A stretch of DNA of 64,000 nt from CAZOZZ01 sp965247425 (GTDB lineage Bacteria > Acidobacteriota > Terriglobia > 20CM-2-55-15), in assembly GCA_965247425.1 (NCBI GenBank), contig OZ252023.1, forward strand, positions 1,798,001 to 1,862,000, written 5' to 3'. Position 1 is the stretch's first letter; each line of letters opens with the position of its first letter. Both the position numbers and the translations under genes were made by a program. The notes under the pieces are model-generated. The model had not been told where the DNA came from. It made no database searches and was given only the letters and a program-made list of their open reading frames with translations. Shown here in pieces: positions 49,094 to 57,750 of the stretch.

Positions 49094-50745
49094 CCCGGAT
49101 GGATCACCAATCGGAGAATCGATCGGTGTTCGGATACGAGAAGCGATTTGCGGCGAGACTTGGAGCTGAGAGTGAGCGAGCCGTGGACATTGGCGGATTT
49201 TGAGCCTGTGACACGGCGACATTTGGCGGGAGATCGGCATGAATGGGCGAGTGCAGGCAGGCCTCGCCGGGAGGCAGATGAGAGGCGCTGTTTTTCGGAT
49301 CTGAAGGTTCGGTGTCGTCAGCAACGAAGCGGAATTGATTGCAGGTTTCTCACTATGAGGTCAAAGACGTCGGCATAGGGATAGGCCTCCGACATCGAGA
49401 TCCAGACGTTGCGGACCGTGAGGCGGATACGCGCACCGATCTTAAGAAGCTTCAGACGGATGGTTCCGCATTGGGCATGGGCCATCGCGGTATCTTTGAG
49501 ACCGAGACGACGCAACGCCTGCATAAGCATGTAGGCGGCTGAGGACAGATACAGTCGGAGCTGATTGGCGCGCATGGTTCCCGCACTGGTGCGGTCGGCA
49601 AATAGATCCAGTTGCTGTTCTTTGATCCGGTTCTCCATGTCGCCGCGTGCGCAATAGAAATCTTCGTAGAGCGCTTGGGCTCCGAGTCGTTCCGGTGGCA
49701 GTGAGGTCACCACGAATCGGGGATTGGCGCCCTTGGCCAGGAACTCGGCTTTGCCAACAACGCGACGAGTGCGGCTCCAGCTCTTTCGAGTCCGGTACAG
49801 GAAATCCTTAAACACTCGTGCCGATTTCCCAGTGGTCTGAAACTCCGCTTCAGCCTGAATCATCTGGTCAGCGATCTCTCGCTTGAGGCGGTCGTTCTTG
49901 GCCAACTCCATCACATAATCGACCTGGTGGGTTTCACACCAGTCCAGTAATGCATCCCGGCAGAATCCGGAATCGGCCCGAATGATGATCGACACGTCCG
50001 GCCAGCTCTGACGGATCTGGCCGACGATACGTTCCAATTCATCGACTGATCCTGCCGCCCCATCGATATTGGACGGGCGCAGCCGAGCGCACAACAGATG
50101 CTCTCCACAGAAGATGTACAAGGGCAGATAGCAGTAGTTGCGGTAGTAGCCGTGAAAGAACCGGCCTTCCTGTTGACCATGGATCGGATCATCGGTCGCG
50201 TCCAGATCCAGAACGATCTCTTCGGGCGCCGTGTTGTCATGGGCTGCCACAAACGCATCGACCATCCAACGATCGATCTTGTCCCCATCCATAGCGATCT
50301 TCTTGTACCGCTCCTGGTCGCCGACTTCGGCGCCGGTCAACTCCAATCGGTTTAGCGTGCTCTTGCCCGCCAACGCCTTTCCCCAGTCGCCGGCCTGTCG
50401 TCGATTCGTTCCCAGCGGATCCGCTTTGTCCACCGCCAACGCAAGCATCGGGTCGGTCCGTAACTGATCGTGATCGTTCAGGTCTTCATATCCCAGGCAC
50501 AGCCCGTAGACCCGCTGTCCCAACAGCTCCTTCACGGTGTGTTCGATCAACCGTTGGTCGCGATGATCGCTAAAACACCCCGCCAATCCATCGATCAAAC
50601 CGGTCCGCTTTTCGACTTCACGCAGCAGCAGAACTCCAGCGTCAGACGTGATCTTGCCGCCGTCGAAACGCGCCTTCATTTTTCGTTGAAGAAGTCCGTG
50701 AAATTCGAACGTGGTTTGTTTACACTCTGTACTCATAAGGGCCGC
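49094..50745 (-). mobile_element. IS1380-family element, copy 2, main part (split by an IS91-type element)
   Basis: The right end of the element is at 49094 (CCCGGATGGATCACC) and it is flanked by CTAG at 49090-49093. The transposase is intact, but 9 bp before its start codon (after GGCCGC at 50740-50745) the sequence switches to a foreign element. It resumes at 53251 and ends at 53336, followed by the second CTAG (53337-53340). Confidence 0.92.
49318..50736 (-). CDS. IS1380-family transposase, copy 2
   Basis: The 472-residue product is identical to copy 1 (14860-16278) except for two residues: E in VMELAKN and D in DVFDLIV. The active-site blocks are intact. The element's upstream noncoding part, presumably with the promoter, has been separated from the gene by the 2505-bp insertion at 50746-53250. 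The gene may therefore be silent or read from a promoter in the inserted element. Confidence 0.95.
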   Translation of the reverse strand: MSTECKQTTFEFHGLLQRKMKARFDGGKITSDAGVLLLREVEKRTGLIDGLAGCFSDHRDQRLIEHTVKELLGQRVYGLCLGYEDLNDHDQLRTDPMLALAVDKADPLGTNRRQAGDWGKALAGKSTLNRLELTGAEVGDQERYKKIAMDGDKIDRWMVDAFVAAHDNTAPEEIVLDLDATDDPIHGQQEGRFFHGYYRNYCYLPLYIFCGEHLLCARLRPSNIDGAAGSVDELERIVGQIRQSWPDVSIIIRADSGFCRDALLDWCETHQVDYVMELAKNDRLKREIADQMIQAEAEFQTTGKSARVFKDFLYRTRKSWSRTRRVVGKAEFLAKGANPRFVVTSLPPERLGAQALYEDFYCARGDMENRIKEQQLDLFADRTSAGTMRANQLRLYLSSAAYMLMQALRRLGLKDTAMAHAQCGTIRLKLLKIGARIRLTVRNVWISMSEAYPYADVFDLIVRNLQSIPLRC

Positions 50746-50838
50746 TTGAACGAAGCCGCTGTCGCGGCGGACGCTACGCGTGGGCTGAGCGAACGGTGCT
50801 AAGCAAACTGTAGAGTGTGGGCTTCAAAGGAGGCCTAC

Positions 50839-51735
50839 ATGACGGACCTGCGTAAACGGATGCTGGAGGAACTCCAGCGTCGTAATTTCTCTCCGATCAC
50901 CATCCGAAGTTACCTGCGAGTCGTTGAAGACTTCGCGGGCTATTTTGGTACGCGCCCCGATCGTCTCAGTCAGGAAGACCTGCGGCAGTATCACCTACAT
51001 CTGATCCGGGAGCGAAAGCTCGCGGCCAAGACTGTCGGCTTGTACATTGCCGCCTTGCGGTTCTTTTTTGTAAAGACGCTGCGGCGTCCATACCTGAAGC
51101 TGGATCTCCCATATCCCAGAACCCCGAAACGATTGCCGACGGTTTTGAGCCAGGACGAGGTCGCACGACTGATCGACTCGGCAAAGAATTTGCTGGATTA
51201 CGCGATGCTCATGACCTTGTACGCCACCGGGATGCGCCGAGCCGAGTTGATCCGGTTGAAGGCCGAGGATGTTGATAGCGAGCGCATGATCATCCACATC
51301 CGTCAGGGCAAGGGTCATCGTGATCGCGACGTGCCATTGACACCAAAGCTCTTGCAGACGCTACGAGAATACTGGTGTTGGATGAAGCCCAAGACCTATT
51401 TGTTTCCGGGCATGGTGAACAACTGGCGCGCCGACAAACCCCTCACCCCCAAGTGCGTGTGGTCCGCCGTACACGATGCGGCGAAACGTGCCGGAATCAA
51501 GAAACGCGTATCCCCGCACACGCTGCGTCACAGCTGGGCCACTCACCTACTTGAAAATGGCACCGATCTCCGCACCATTCAGATGTTAATGGGTCACGCG
51601 GACCTGCGAGCCACCAGCGTCTATCTGCACCTGTCTCGACGTCACCTGCAGGCGGTCACCAATCCGGTGGAGACCATGGCGGTTTCCAGCCTCGATGCGG
51701 TGAAGCGGTCCAAAAGAAGGAAGCAGAAACAATGA
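50839..51735 (+). CDS. Tyrosine recombinase/integrase of the IS91-type element
   Basis: The 298-residue XerC/D-like recombinase starts at ATG 50839 after an aaaggagg ribosome site. It has the SAM-like N-terminal domain (RNFSPITIRSYLRVVEDFAGYFG). The catalytic domain has ATGMRRAELIRLKAEDVD (first arginine), GKGHRDRDVPL (lysine region), SPHTLRHSWATHLLENG (HxxR), MLMGHADLRATSVYLHLS (final H and tyrosine nucleophile). Its stop overlaps the transposase start (ATGA). Such accessory recombinases accompany some IS91-group elements. Its role in their mobility is not well known. Confidence 0.93.
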   Translation: MTDLRKRMLEELQRRNFSPITIRSYLRVVEDFAGYFGTRPDRLSQEDLRQYHLHLIRERKLAAKTVGLYIAALRFFFVKTLRRPYLKLDLPYPRTPKRLPTVLSQDEVARLIDSAKNLLDYAMLMTLYATGMRRAELIRLKAEDVDSERMIIHIRQGKGHRDRDVPLTPKLLQTLREYWCWMKPKTYLFPGMVNNWRADKPLTPKCVWSAVHDAAKRAGIKKRVSPHTLRHSWATHLLENGTDLRTIQMLMGHADLRATSVYLHLSRRHLQAVTNPVETMAVSSLDAVKRSKRRKQKQ

Positions 51736-52913
51736 CCCGGCCCACCGTGGAGGTGGCCGACATCCTTCGCGCCGCGGGCAACGACTTTATCGACCGTCAT
51801 CGAAAACGAATCCATTTCCAGCAGCTCAAGGTGATGCACGCCATCCAGCATTGCCGCACAGCGGCTCTCGGCGGTCATATCGATGCCTGCTCACGATGTG
51901 GTGGCGATCGGGTCCTCTCCTATAACTCATGCCGTAATCGCCATTGTCCCAAATGCCAGGCTCAGGCGCGTCAGCGTTGGATCGCGGCCAGAGAACGAGA
52001 GCTTCTGGCAACACGATACTTCCATGTCGTGTTCACCCTGCCGCACCAATTGCATTCGCTCGTCCGACAGAACCAGGTCGAGCTCTACAACCTGCTGTTC
52101 CGCACTGTGGCCGAGACTCTTCTGGAGGTCGCTCGAAATCCCAAACATCTTGGCGCGAGAATCGGCTTCTTCCTCATCCTGCACACGTGGGGTCAGAACG
52201 TGCTGTTTCATCCTCACATCCACTGCGTCATTCCCGCCGGAGGAATCGCACCGGGCCGTGCGCGTTGGATTCATCCGCGATACCCGTTCTTCCTACCTGT
52301 GAAGGTTCTGGGAAAACTATTCCGCGGCAAGTTCGTTGACGGATTGCAGAAGGCTTTTCGCAAGAAGAGCCTGACCTTCGCCGGACAGATCCAGCACCTT
52401 TCCGAACCGAAGCACTTTGCGGCTTTCTTGCGACCGTTATTCCGCCAAGATTGGGTCGTCTATGCGAAGCCGGCATTCGGCGGCCCCGAACAGGTTCTTC
52501 GATACCTCGGACGCTACACACACCGCGTCGCCATCTCCAATCATCGATTGCTTTCCTTCGACGGCAGCCATGTCACATTCCGTTGGCGGGATTACTCTCG
52601 CGGTAACAAAGCAAGGACGATGACGGTTTCCGCCGCCGAGTTCATCCGCCGATTCCTGCTCCACGTACTGCCGAAAGGCTTTGTCCGCATCCGGCACTTC
52701 GGTTTCATGGCGAACTCCCAACGATCCGTATCCATGGAACTTTGTCATCGGTTATTGGGAATGGCGCCGGTCCCTCCTCCTGAGGAAGTCCCGTCAACCA
52801 GCTCCGCCTGGCTGTGTCCAATCTGTCATGCCCCGATGACCGTTATCGAGAGGCTCACTGCGACCGAACTCGCATGGAGATTCGCTTCGAAATGCTTTTT
52901 AGACACGTCGTAA
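51732..52913 (+). CDS. IS91-family HUH/Y2 transposase
   Basis: This rolling-circle transposase of 393 residues has an N-terminal zinc-binding region (IDACSRCGGDRVLSYNSCRNRHCPKCQ, shortened in concept as two CxxC-type pairs). The HUH motif is FHPHIHCVIPAGG, and the two catalytic tyrosines lie in RYLGRYTHRVAIS. The middle region (FRWRDYSRGNKARTMTVSAAEFIRRFLLHVLPKGFVRIRHFG, family-typical) and a C-terminal CPIC zinc knuckle complete it. It looks intact. It is translationally coupled to the recombinase upstream. Confidence 0.94.
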   Translation: MTRPTVEVADILRAAGNDFIDRHRKRIHFQQLKVMHAIQHCRTAALGGHIDACSRCGGDRVLSYNSCRNRHCPKCQAQARQRWIAARERELLATRYFHVVFTLPHQLHSLVRQNQVELYNLLFRTVAETLLEVARNPKHLGARIGFFLILHTWGQNVLFHPHIHCVIPAGGIAPGRARWIHPRYPFFLPVKVLGKLFRGKFVDGLQKAFRKKSLTFAGQIQHLSEPKHFAAFLRPLFRQDWVVYAKPAFGGPEQVLRYLGRYTHRVAISNHRLLSFDGSHVTFRWRDYSRGNKARTMTVSAAEFIRRFLLHVLPKGFVRIRHFGFMANSQRSVSMELCHRLLGMAPVPPPEEVPSTSSAWLCPICHAPMTVIERLTATELAWRFASKCFLDTS

Positions 52914-53250
52914 CAGGGATTCCAAATCCATGCCTTCCAGACGTGCTGGTGCACGCCAACGCCCACGTGCGCCTTGATGTCAAAAGTTCGTACCGATCGG
53001 GCCTGGACCTGCTCGGTGAACTCTCCAAAACGGACGATCGGCCGCCATACATTCATTGTCGCCGCCTGGCCACACTCGCTGGTCGAGTCTCACTCGTGAG
53101 AACTTCAACCCCCAACCCCGTACTTTCTCCATAGCCCACCGCGTTCGCCGCAAACGCCAGCGCCTTCCTTCAAACGTCGTTATCGAAAGTGCCCGAAGAT
53201 CTCGTCACCACCACGCCTTATCGCTCGGCACTCCCGATGAACGCTAAGCG
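52914..53250. other. Noncoding 3' end of the IS91-type element
   Basis: These 337 bp after the transposase should contain the origin end used for rolling-circle initiation. I see no convincing gene. The tip carries a small inverted motif (cgctcggc...gctaagcg). Confidence 0.5.
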
Positions 53251-53336
53251 CTCCGTTTGGTTTCTGAACCGTTCTCGACAAACGATTTATGCCAAACAGG
53301 GCGGCCTTTTCTGGTCCTTTCGGTGATTTATGCGGG
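53251..53336 (-). mobile_element. IS1380 copy 2, displaced left end
   Basis: This is the 86-bp left terminus (ctccgtttggtttctgaacc to ggtgatttatgcggg). It is identical to the complement of 14765-14850 in copy 1. It continues the part ending at 50745. Confidence 0.92.
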
Positions 53337-54653
53337 CTAGATCTCAGTCTCGATACTCGCTCTCTTCGAACTGAATAGGTACGCGATGTAGCCGATGGCG
53401 ATGGTGGCCAGGCCGGCCAGGGTGGAGATGGGTTGGGACTGGATGCTCCAGATTGTGATCCACACGGCGAAGACGAGGAAGATCAGGGGCGGGATGGGGT
53501 AGCCGATGCAGACGTGGTGAGTGCTCTTCCCAGACTGTCTGAGGCGGATGAGGCTGATCACTGTGAGAGCGGTCGAAATGTTCAACGTGAAGCCTATATA
53601 GATCAGGAGAGCGGTGAAGGACGACGTGAGGGCGATCGCGATCGACAGTGTTGCCTGGAACATCACGGCGTAGGAGGGGACTCTCCTTTTGTTGAGGCGG
53701 GCAAAAATCGGCGGGAGGAAACCGTCTCTGGCCATGGCCTCGGCGACGCGTGGGCCGATCAGGAGCATTGCGCTGATGGGCGCGATGAGGGTCAGGGAAA
53801 TCAGCGTCGACACGAGTTGGCCGCCTCCCGGTCCCCAAGCGGCCGTCGCGACGACGTAGCCCACCTGTTCAACGCCTGACAGGTCTCGAAGAGGCACCGA
53901 CCGGAGATATGAGAGGTTAACCAGGAAGTAGGTGCCGGCCACGATCAAGGTGCCCAGAAGCAACGCGCGGGGGAGGGTCCGCTCCGGCTGGCGCACCTCC
54001 GTTGCGATGTACGAAGCGGCGTTCCACCCGCTGTAGGCGAACGAAATGAAGACCAGAACCACCGCGAATGCCGAGGAGGTCCAGAAGTTCGGATTCAGGC
54101 TGAAGGAATCTCCGGTGCCCGGTCCAGGCCCGCCAACGAGAATCGTCGACACGAAGGCTCCGAGCAGGAGAAGCTTGACAGCAGTCAAGACGGTCTGGAA
54201 ACGGCTGCCAAGATTCAGGTCGTAGGCATGCAGGAGGGACAGAACCAGGATCGTCCCAGCCGCCATCGTCCGCACGGGCCAGCCTGTAATGACCGTCCCC
54301 ACGTACAAGTGCATGGCCATCGCCGATGCGGCTATCGGAGCCGCGAAGCCTACGATTAGCGAGACCGCTCCCGCGATGAATCCAGCGGCCGGGTGGATCA
54401 GCCGGCTCAGGTAATAATACTCCCCCCCGGACTGCGGGAAGTTCGCGCCGACCTCGCCATAGCAGAGTGCCCCGCAGAGGGCTATCAATCCACCGATGAG
54501 CCATCCCAGCAAGATGTCTCCGCCACCGGCCCCCATCGAAACCATGAGGCCGGTGGTTGTAAAGATACCCGTGCCGATCATGCTTGATATGACGATCGCC
54601 GAAGCCGGTACCAGTCCGAGAATCCTTCTGTCGGGAGTGTCTTTCAAGAACAT
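53337..54653 (-). CDS. Amino-acid permease (APC superfamily)
   Basis: This secondary transporter of 438 residues from ATG 54653 (MFLKDTPDRRILGLVPASAIVISSMIG) has about twelve membrane helices. The hallmark first helix is SAIVISSMIGTGIFTTTGLM. Other family segments are ALCYGEVGANFPQSGGEYYYLSRL and FISFAYSGWNAASYIATEVRQPERTLPRAL, typical of LAT-like/SteT-like exchangers. The frame is open far upstream to 54953, but that part is not hydrophobic and includes repeats. Its TAG stop codon lies in the CTAG duplication made by IS1380 copy 2, so the insertion left the protein unchanged. Substrate unknown. Confidence 0.9.
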   Translation of the reverse strand: MFLKDTPDRRILGLVPASAIVISSMIGTGIFTTTGLMVSMGAGGGDILLGWLIGGLIALCGALCYGEVGANFPQSGGEYYYLSRLIHPAAGFIAGAVSLIVGFAAPIAASAMAMHLYVGTVITGWPVRTMAAGTILVLSLLHAYDLNLGSRFQTVLTAVKLLLLGAFVSTILVGGPGPGTGDSFSLNPNFWTSSAFAVVLVFISFAYSGWNAASYIATEVRQPERTLPRALLLGTLIVAGTYFLVNLSYLRSVPLRDLSGVEQVGYVVATAAWGPGGGQLVSTLISLTLIAPISAMLLIGPRVAEAMARDGFLPPIFARLNKRRVPSYAVMFQATLSIAIALTSSFTALLIYIGFTLNISTALTVISLIRLRQSGKSTHHVCIGYPIPPLIFLVFAVWITIWSIQSQPISTLAGLATIAIGYIAYLFSSKRASIETEI

Positions 54654-55080
54654 GGATGCTAGCAGAGTCTCAGGTCGCGGGTCTTCCGCGGGTTGTGAAA
54701 TGATGTAATGGTCCGAGGTCCGAGGTCGGAAGAGTGCCTCTCGATTCCGCTCTCCGACTTTGGCCCTTGGATCTAGCAGCCCGTATCTGGACTCCTCTGT
54801 CAATCGAATACAACTCTCCTGTGTTGTTCTCCACAGAATCTTTTCAGCCGGACTGATCGGACCCCTGCTGTAGATGGCTGATCGACTGCATCCGTATCTC
54901 CGGCCTCGTAATTGGAACCATGTCGTTCCGGGCCATGATGAAAATTCGCGCACGGGAGGCCGATCGTGGTTACGGCCACAAAAGGGCCAGGGCTGCTATC
55001 GGCGTATTCCCGCGCCGGTCCGACCGGTGCGCCATCAGACGGAGGTCATGCAGTCAGGCTGAAGTGCTTCGACTCGCCTG
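54654..55080. other. Gene-free stretch with a GTCCGAGGTCC repeat
   Basis: Inverted words ggtccgaggtccgaggtcgg (54710-54729) and ctccgactttggcccttgga (54752-54771) belong to the family in the opp operon. The rest (54780-55080) has short open frames without recognisable similarity. The permease promoter should lie near 54660-54700 but I cannot point to it. Confidence 0.4.
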
Positions 55081-56115
55081 TCAGACCGCTTTGTAGTGGT
55101 CCTGATAGTCCGAATTGCGTTTCCAGACGGCCCATATGCGTCGGGCCAGTTTGTTCGCTAGAGCAACGGATGCCTTGTTGTACCCGCGTTGTTCGTGGAC
55201 ATTGAGGACCCATTGCTGGAGGGGCGATGGTGTGATGCCCTTCCGGTGCGCCGACCACAACGCCGAGCGGGCGCCGTGGACTAGTAAGGTCCGCAGATAC
55301 ACATCACCGCGCTTGCTGATCCGTCCCAGTCGTCGGGTGTTGCCGCTGGAATGTTCCCGCGGCGTCAGTCCGAGATAGCTGGCAAAGTGACGTGAAGAGC
55401 GAAACCGCGTGACATCCCCGACGAAACCGACCATCGCAGTCGCCGTTAGTAATCCAATGCCGGGAATGGATCGAAGACGTGCGACCACCGGTGTCTGGGC
55501 CGCCAGGGCTTCGAGTTGCCCATCGACGGACTGAAGGTGGGCTTCCAGTTCCCGAATCTCGGTGCACATCTCGTTCAACATTTCCCGGAGTACATCCGGC
55601 AGATTGACTTCAGCGTCCTCAATCAGCTCCATGGCACCCGGGATGACATGTCGAGCACCCACCGGAATCACCAACCCAAACTCCCGGAGCAATCCCCGAA
55701 GTGTGTTCATGCGTGCGATCCGTGTCGCCATCCACCTGGATCGAATCCGGTGCAGTGCCGTCAGTTGTTGCTGGGCCAGTGTCTTCACCGGAACCGAATG
55801 AATGTCGCTGTTCCGGTCGGCCTCGAGCAAGCCCTTCACATCCGCACGGTCGGTCTTGTTCCGCAGCACGTACGGTTTGACATACTGTGGTGAGATCAAC
55901 CGGACTTCATGGCCAAGCTGTCTGATCTCCCGTGCCCAATAGTGCGAGGAACCACAGGCTTCCATTACCACTCTCGATGGCTCCTGGTTGACGAAGAACT
56001 TCAGGAACTTCGACCGGCTCAACCGGTGCGTCTTCTTCACGTGCCCCGCACGCTCGGAGACGCCAATCTCAAAAACATTCTTTGCCAGATCCACTGCGAT
56101 CGTTCTAATCTTCAT
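55081..56115 (-). CDS. IS110-family transposase
   Basis: This DEDD transposase of 344 residues starts at ATG 56115 (MKIRTIAVDLAKNVFEIGV). The first acidic residue lies in AVDLAKNVF. The second cluster is NKTDRADVKGLLEA. The Transposase_20 domain has LRSIPGIGLLTATAMVGFVGDVTRF and YLGLTPREHSSGNTRRLGRISKRGD. It looks complete. The ribosome site (ggaggag, 5 bp before the ATG) is itself part of an inverted repeat that could hide it. IS110 elements have no clear terminal inverted repeats, so I do not define outer ends. Confidence 0.94.
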   Translation of the reverse strand: MKIRTIAVDLAKNVFEIGVSERAGHVKKTHRLSRSKFLKFFVNQEPSRVVMEACGSSHYWAREIRQLGHEVRLISPQYVKPYVLRNKTDRADVKGLLEADRNSDIHSVPVKTLAQQQLTALHRIRSRWMATRIARMNTLRGLLREFGLVIPVGARHVIPGAMELIEDAEVNLPDVLREMLNEMCTEIRELEAHLQSVDGQLEALAAQTPVVARLRSIPGIGLLTATAMVGFVGDVTRFRSSRHFASYLGLTPREHSSGNTRRLGRISKRGDVYLRTLLVHGARSALWSAHRKGITPSPLQQWVLNVHEQRGYNKASVALANKLARRIWAVWKRNSDYQDHYKAV

Positions 56116-56117
56116 TC

Positions 56118-56217
56118 GGACTCCTCCTTGCAACACTTGAATGTGTTCAGCCCGCTCTATTGCGAGGCTCCTATGACTTTGGCACGCTGATGCCGTTCAA
56201 GTCACAGGGAGGAGTCC
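56118..56217 (-). promoter_or_regulatory. Inverted repeat that could sequester the IS110 ribosome site
   Basis: On the minus strand the message would contain GGACTCCTCC...ACTTGAA (56217 to 56196), about 54 bases, and then TTCAAGT...GGAGGAGTCC (56141 to 56118). The second arm includes the Shine-Dalgarno sequence. A 10-bp plus 7-bp stem would block translation from transcripts entering from outside. Confidence 0.6.
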
Positions 56218-56228
56218 ATCTCATCATG

Positions 56229-56467
56229 GCGGAAGTCTGTAGGGTCGCGTTACGAGCGCCATGGGGCTAGATGCAAGGCGCCACGACGAGGTCGATGCTC
56301 TTCATCGATCTAGGAGTGGCAACGCCGTAGCTGGCCCCATGCCGTCGTAACCCGAAGGGCGCAGGGGTCTTCGGGCCCCAGGCTTTGTCATTCGTCGGTC
56401 ACGATGACAAAGCATCGTTCCGCTCCTCATTTCGCGCCTGAGACCCGAATACCCCTGCGCGCGACCC
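56229..56467. repeat. Nested palindromic repeat upstream of and into the coiled-coil gene
   Basis: An outer imperfect inverted repeat (ggaagtctgtagggtcgcg and gcgcaggggtcttcggg on the left, ending gcgcctgagacccgaatacc...gcgcgaccc on the right) is related to 16533-16601. Its left arm is interrupted at about 56250-56355 by a second palindrome (gttacgagcgccatggggc ... gctggccccatgccgtcgtaac). The distal part (56412-56467) matches 16533-16588 except for one base. Confidence 0.65.
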
Positions 56468-57684
56468 AGCAACTGATCGACGACCTCCAGGCGAAGCTCG
56501 ACGAGAAGGAAAAAGAACGGAAACAATCGCAAGAAACGCTGGAAGAGGAATTCGATTCGGCCCGCCAGAGCTGGCGCGAAGAACGCCGGCGTTTGAACTC
56601 CGAAATCGAACGGCTCGAAGAAGGGGCAGTCGATGCAATGGAGACGGCTCGTGGCCAGGTTGCTGAGGAGCTTCAAAAGCAGGGAAGGGTCAAGCAGGAA
56701 TCCGCCGACACCGCGCGGGAGCAGGCTGAAGAGGATTTGAGATCCACGCAGGAGCGTTTCGAAGCGGAACGCGTCATGCTCAAAGCGCAGATCTCAGGTC
56801 TCGAAAGCAGACTCGTGGAGTCCATGGAGCAGGCCAACAACCCGACGCGGACTGCCACGCTGGTTCGCGAGCAGGTTCAGGTCCGTCTGGAAAAGGCCAA
56901 GGAGGAATGGCGTGTCCAGGCCGACGCCGAGAAGAAGCGACTCGAGGAACAGATCGAGCAGGCAAGGAATGCCGGCCCGAAAGACCCGATGGCTGAAGCT
57001 CGACGCATGATGATGGAGCGGATGAAGGCCAAGCAGGAGGGACGAGAGCCCGGTACCCCCGGCGCGGAGTTGAAGGCCGAAAAGGACAGGCTTCAGAAAG
57101 AGCGCGACGAACTTCAAGTGCGGATCAGCGTTCTCGAAAAGGAAGTACAGAACACGGCCGAGACCGTCCGCGGCGAGGTCTATGACGAGTTACGACATCG
57201 CTATGACCAGAAGCTGGAACATTCCGACCGGGTGAAGAAGCAACTGGAACAGGAACTAGCGTCGCTTACCAGCCACCTCGACGGCGAGCGGGAGTCTCTG
57301 GCGACCAGGATCAAGCAACTCGAGGACGATGTCGTGGCGGCCGAGAAGGCCGCCCGGGTTCAGGCCTCCGCGGAAGTCAAGACCGAGTTTGAACTGAAGC
57401 TGGAGGAAGCGGAAAGGCTACGGTTGCGACTCGATCGGCGCCACCGGCAGTCGGAAGAGGAATGGCAGGTCGAAAGAGAGCGTTTCGAAAAGCAGTCCAG
57501 GGAACTCGAGGCGCGAGTCAAACAGGCCCGTGAGGCCGGCTTCAAGCGTTCGAGCGATCCCACCATCGAGGAACTCAACAGACTACGCCACCAGATGGAA
57601 GAGGAATTTGAGGAGAAGTCCGCCGTCTGGGAAGAAGAGAAGAGTCGTCTCACCGAAAAGATCGCCCGCTTGGAAAGTTCTTAG
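56404..57684 (+). CDS. Large coiled-coil protein of unknown function
   Basis: The 426-residue protein is almost entirely charged helix with heptad character (ATQQLIDDLQAKLDEKEKER, LNSEIERLEEGAVDAMETAR, RRLEEQIEQARNAG and so on), so it is a long coiled coil with one break near DPMAEARRMMMERMKAKQEGREPGTPGAE. No signal peptide or membrane segment. The first 20 or so residues (MTKHRSAPHFAPETRIPLRA) are read from a dispersed repeat, so the native start may have been lost or the gene truncated at the 5' end. Role unknown; such proteins often are structural or cytoskeletal. Confidence 0.65.
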   Translation: MTKHRSAPHFAPETRIPLRATQQLIDDLQAKLDEKEKERKQSQETLEEEFDSARQSWREERRRLNSEIERLEEGAVDAMETARGQVAEELQKQGRVKQESADTAREQAEEDLRSTQERFEAERVMLKAQISGLESRLVESMEQANNPTRTATLVREQVQVRLEKAKEEWRVQADAEKKRLEEQIEQARNAGPKDPMAEARRMMMERMKAKQEGREPGTPGAELKAEKDRLQKERDELQVRISVLEKEVQNTAETVRGEVYDELRHRYDQKLEHSDRVKKQLEQELASLTSHLDGERESLATRIKQLEDDVVAAEKAARVQASAEVKTEFELKLEEAERLRLRLDRRHRQSEEEWQVERERFEKQSRELEARVKQAREAGFKRSSDPTIEELNRLRHQMEEEFEEKSAVWEEEKSRLTEKIARLESS

Positions 57685-57750
57685 GACTTTCGTGCCGGAC
57701 TGGCCACTGATCACAATCTGACTAGCGCTCAGCTCAGGTATTCCGCACAC

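Larger units (their letters stand above)
50746..53250 (+). mobile_element. IS91-type (rolling-circle) element with tyrosine recombinase, nested in IS1380
   Basis: The 2505-bp insert starts TTGAACGAAGCCGCTGTCGC and ends GATGAACGCTAAGCG. It lies between two IS1380 segments that join exactly (GGCCGC|CTCCG) as in copy 1, with no target duplication. It encodes a tyrosine recombinase and an HUH transposase overlapping by 4 bp. Absence of duplication agrees with rolling-circle transposition. Confidence 0.9.

Noticed and set aside
54874..55062. A 62-residue frame upstream of the IS110 transposase gene end
   Set aside because: No ribosome site, no domain, arginine-rich composition as for a random frame; I treat the stretch as noncoding.
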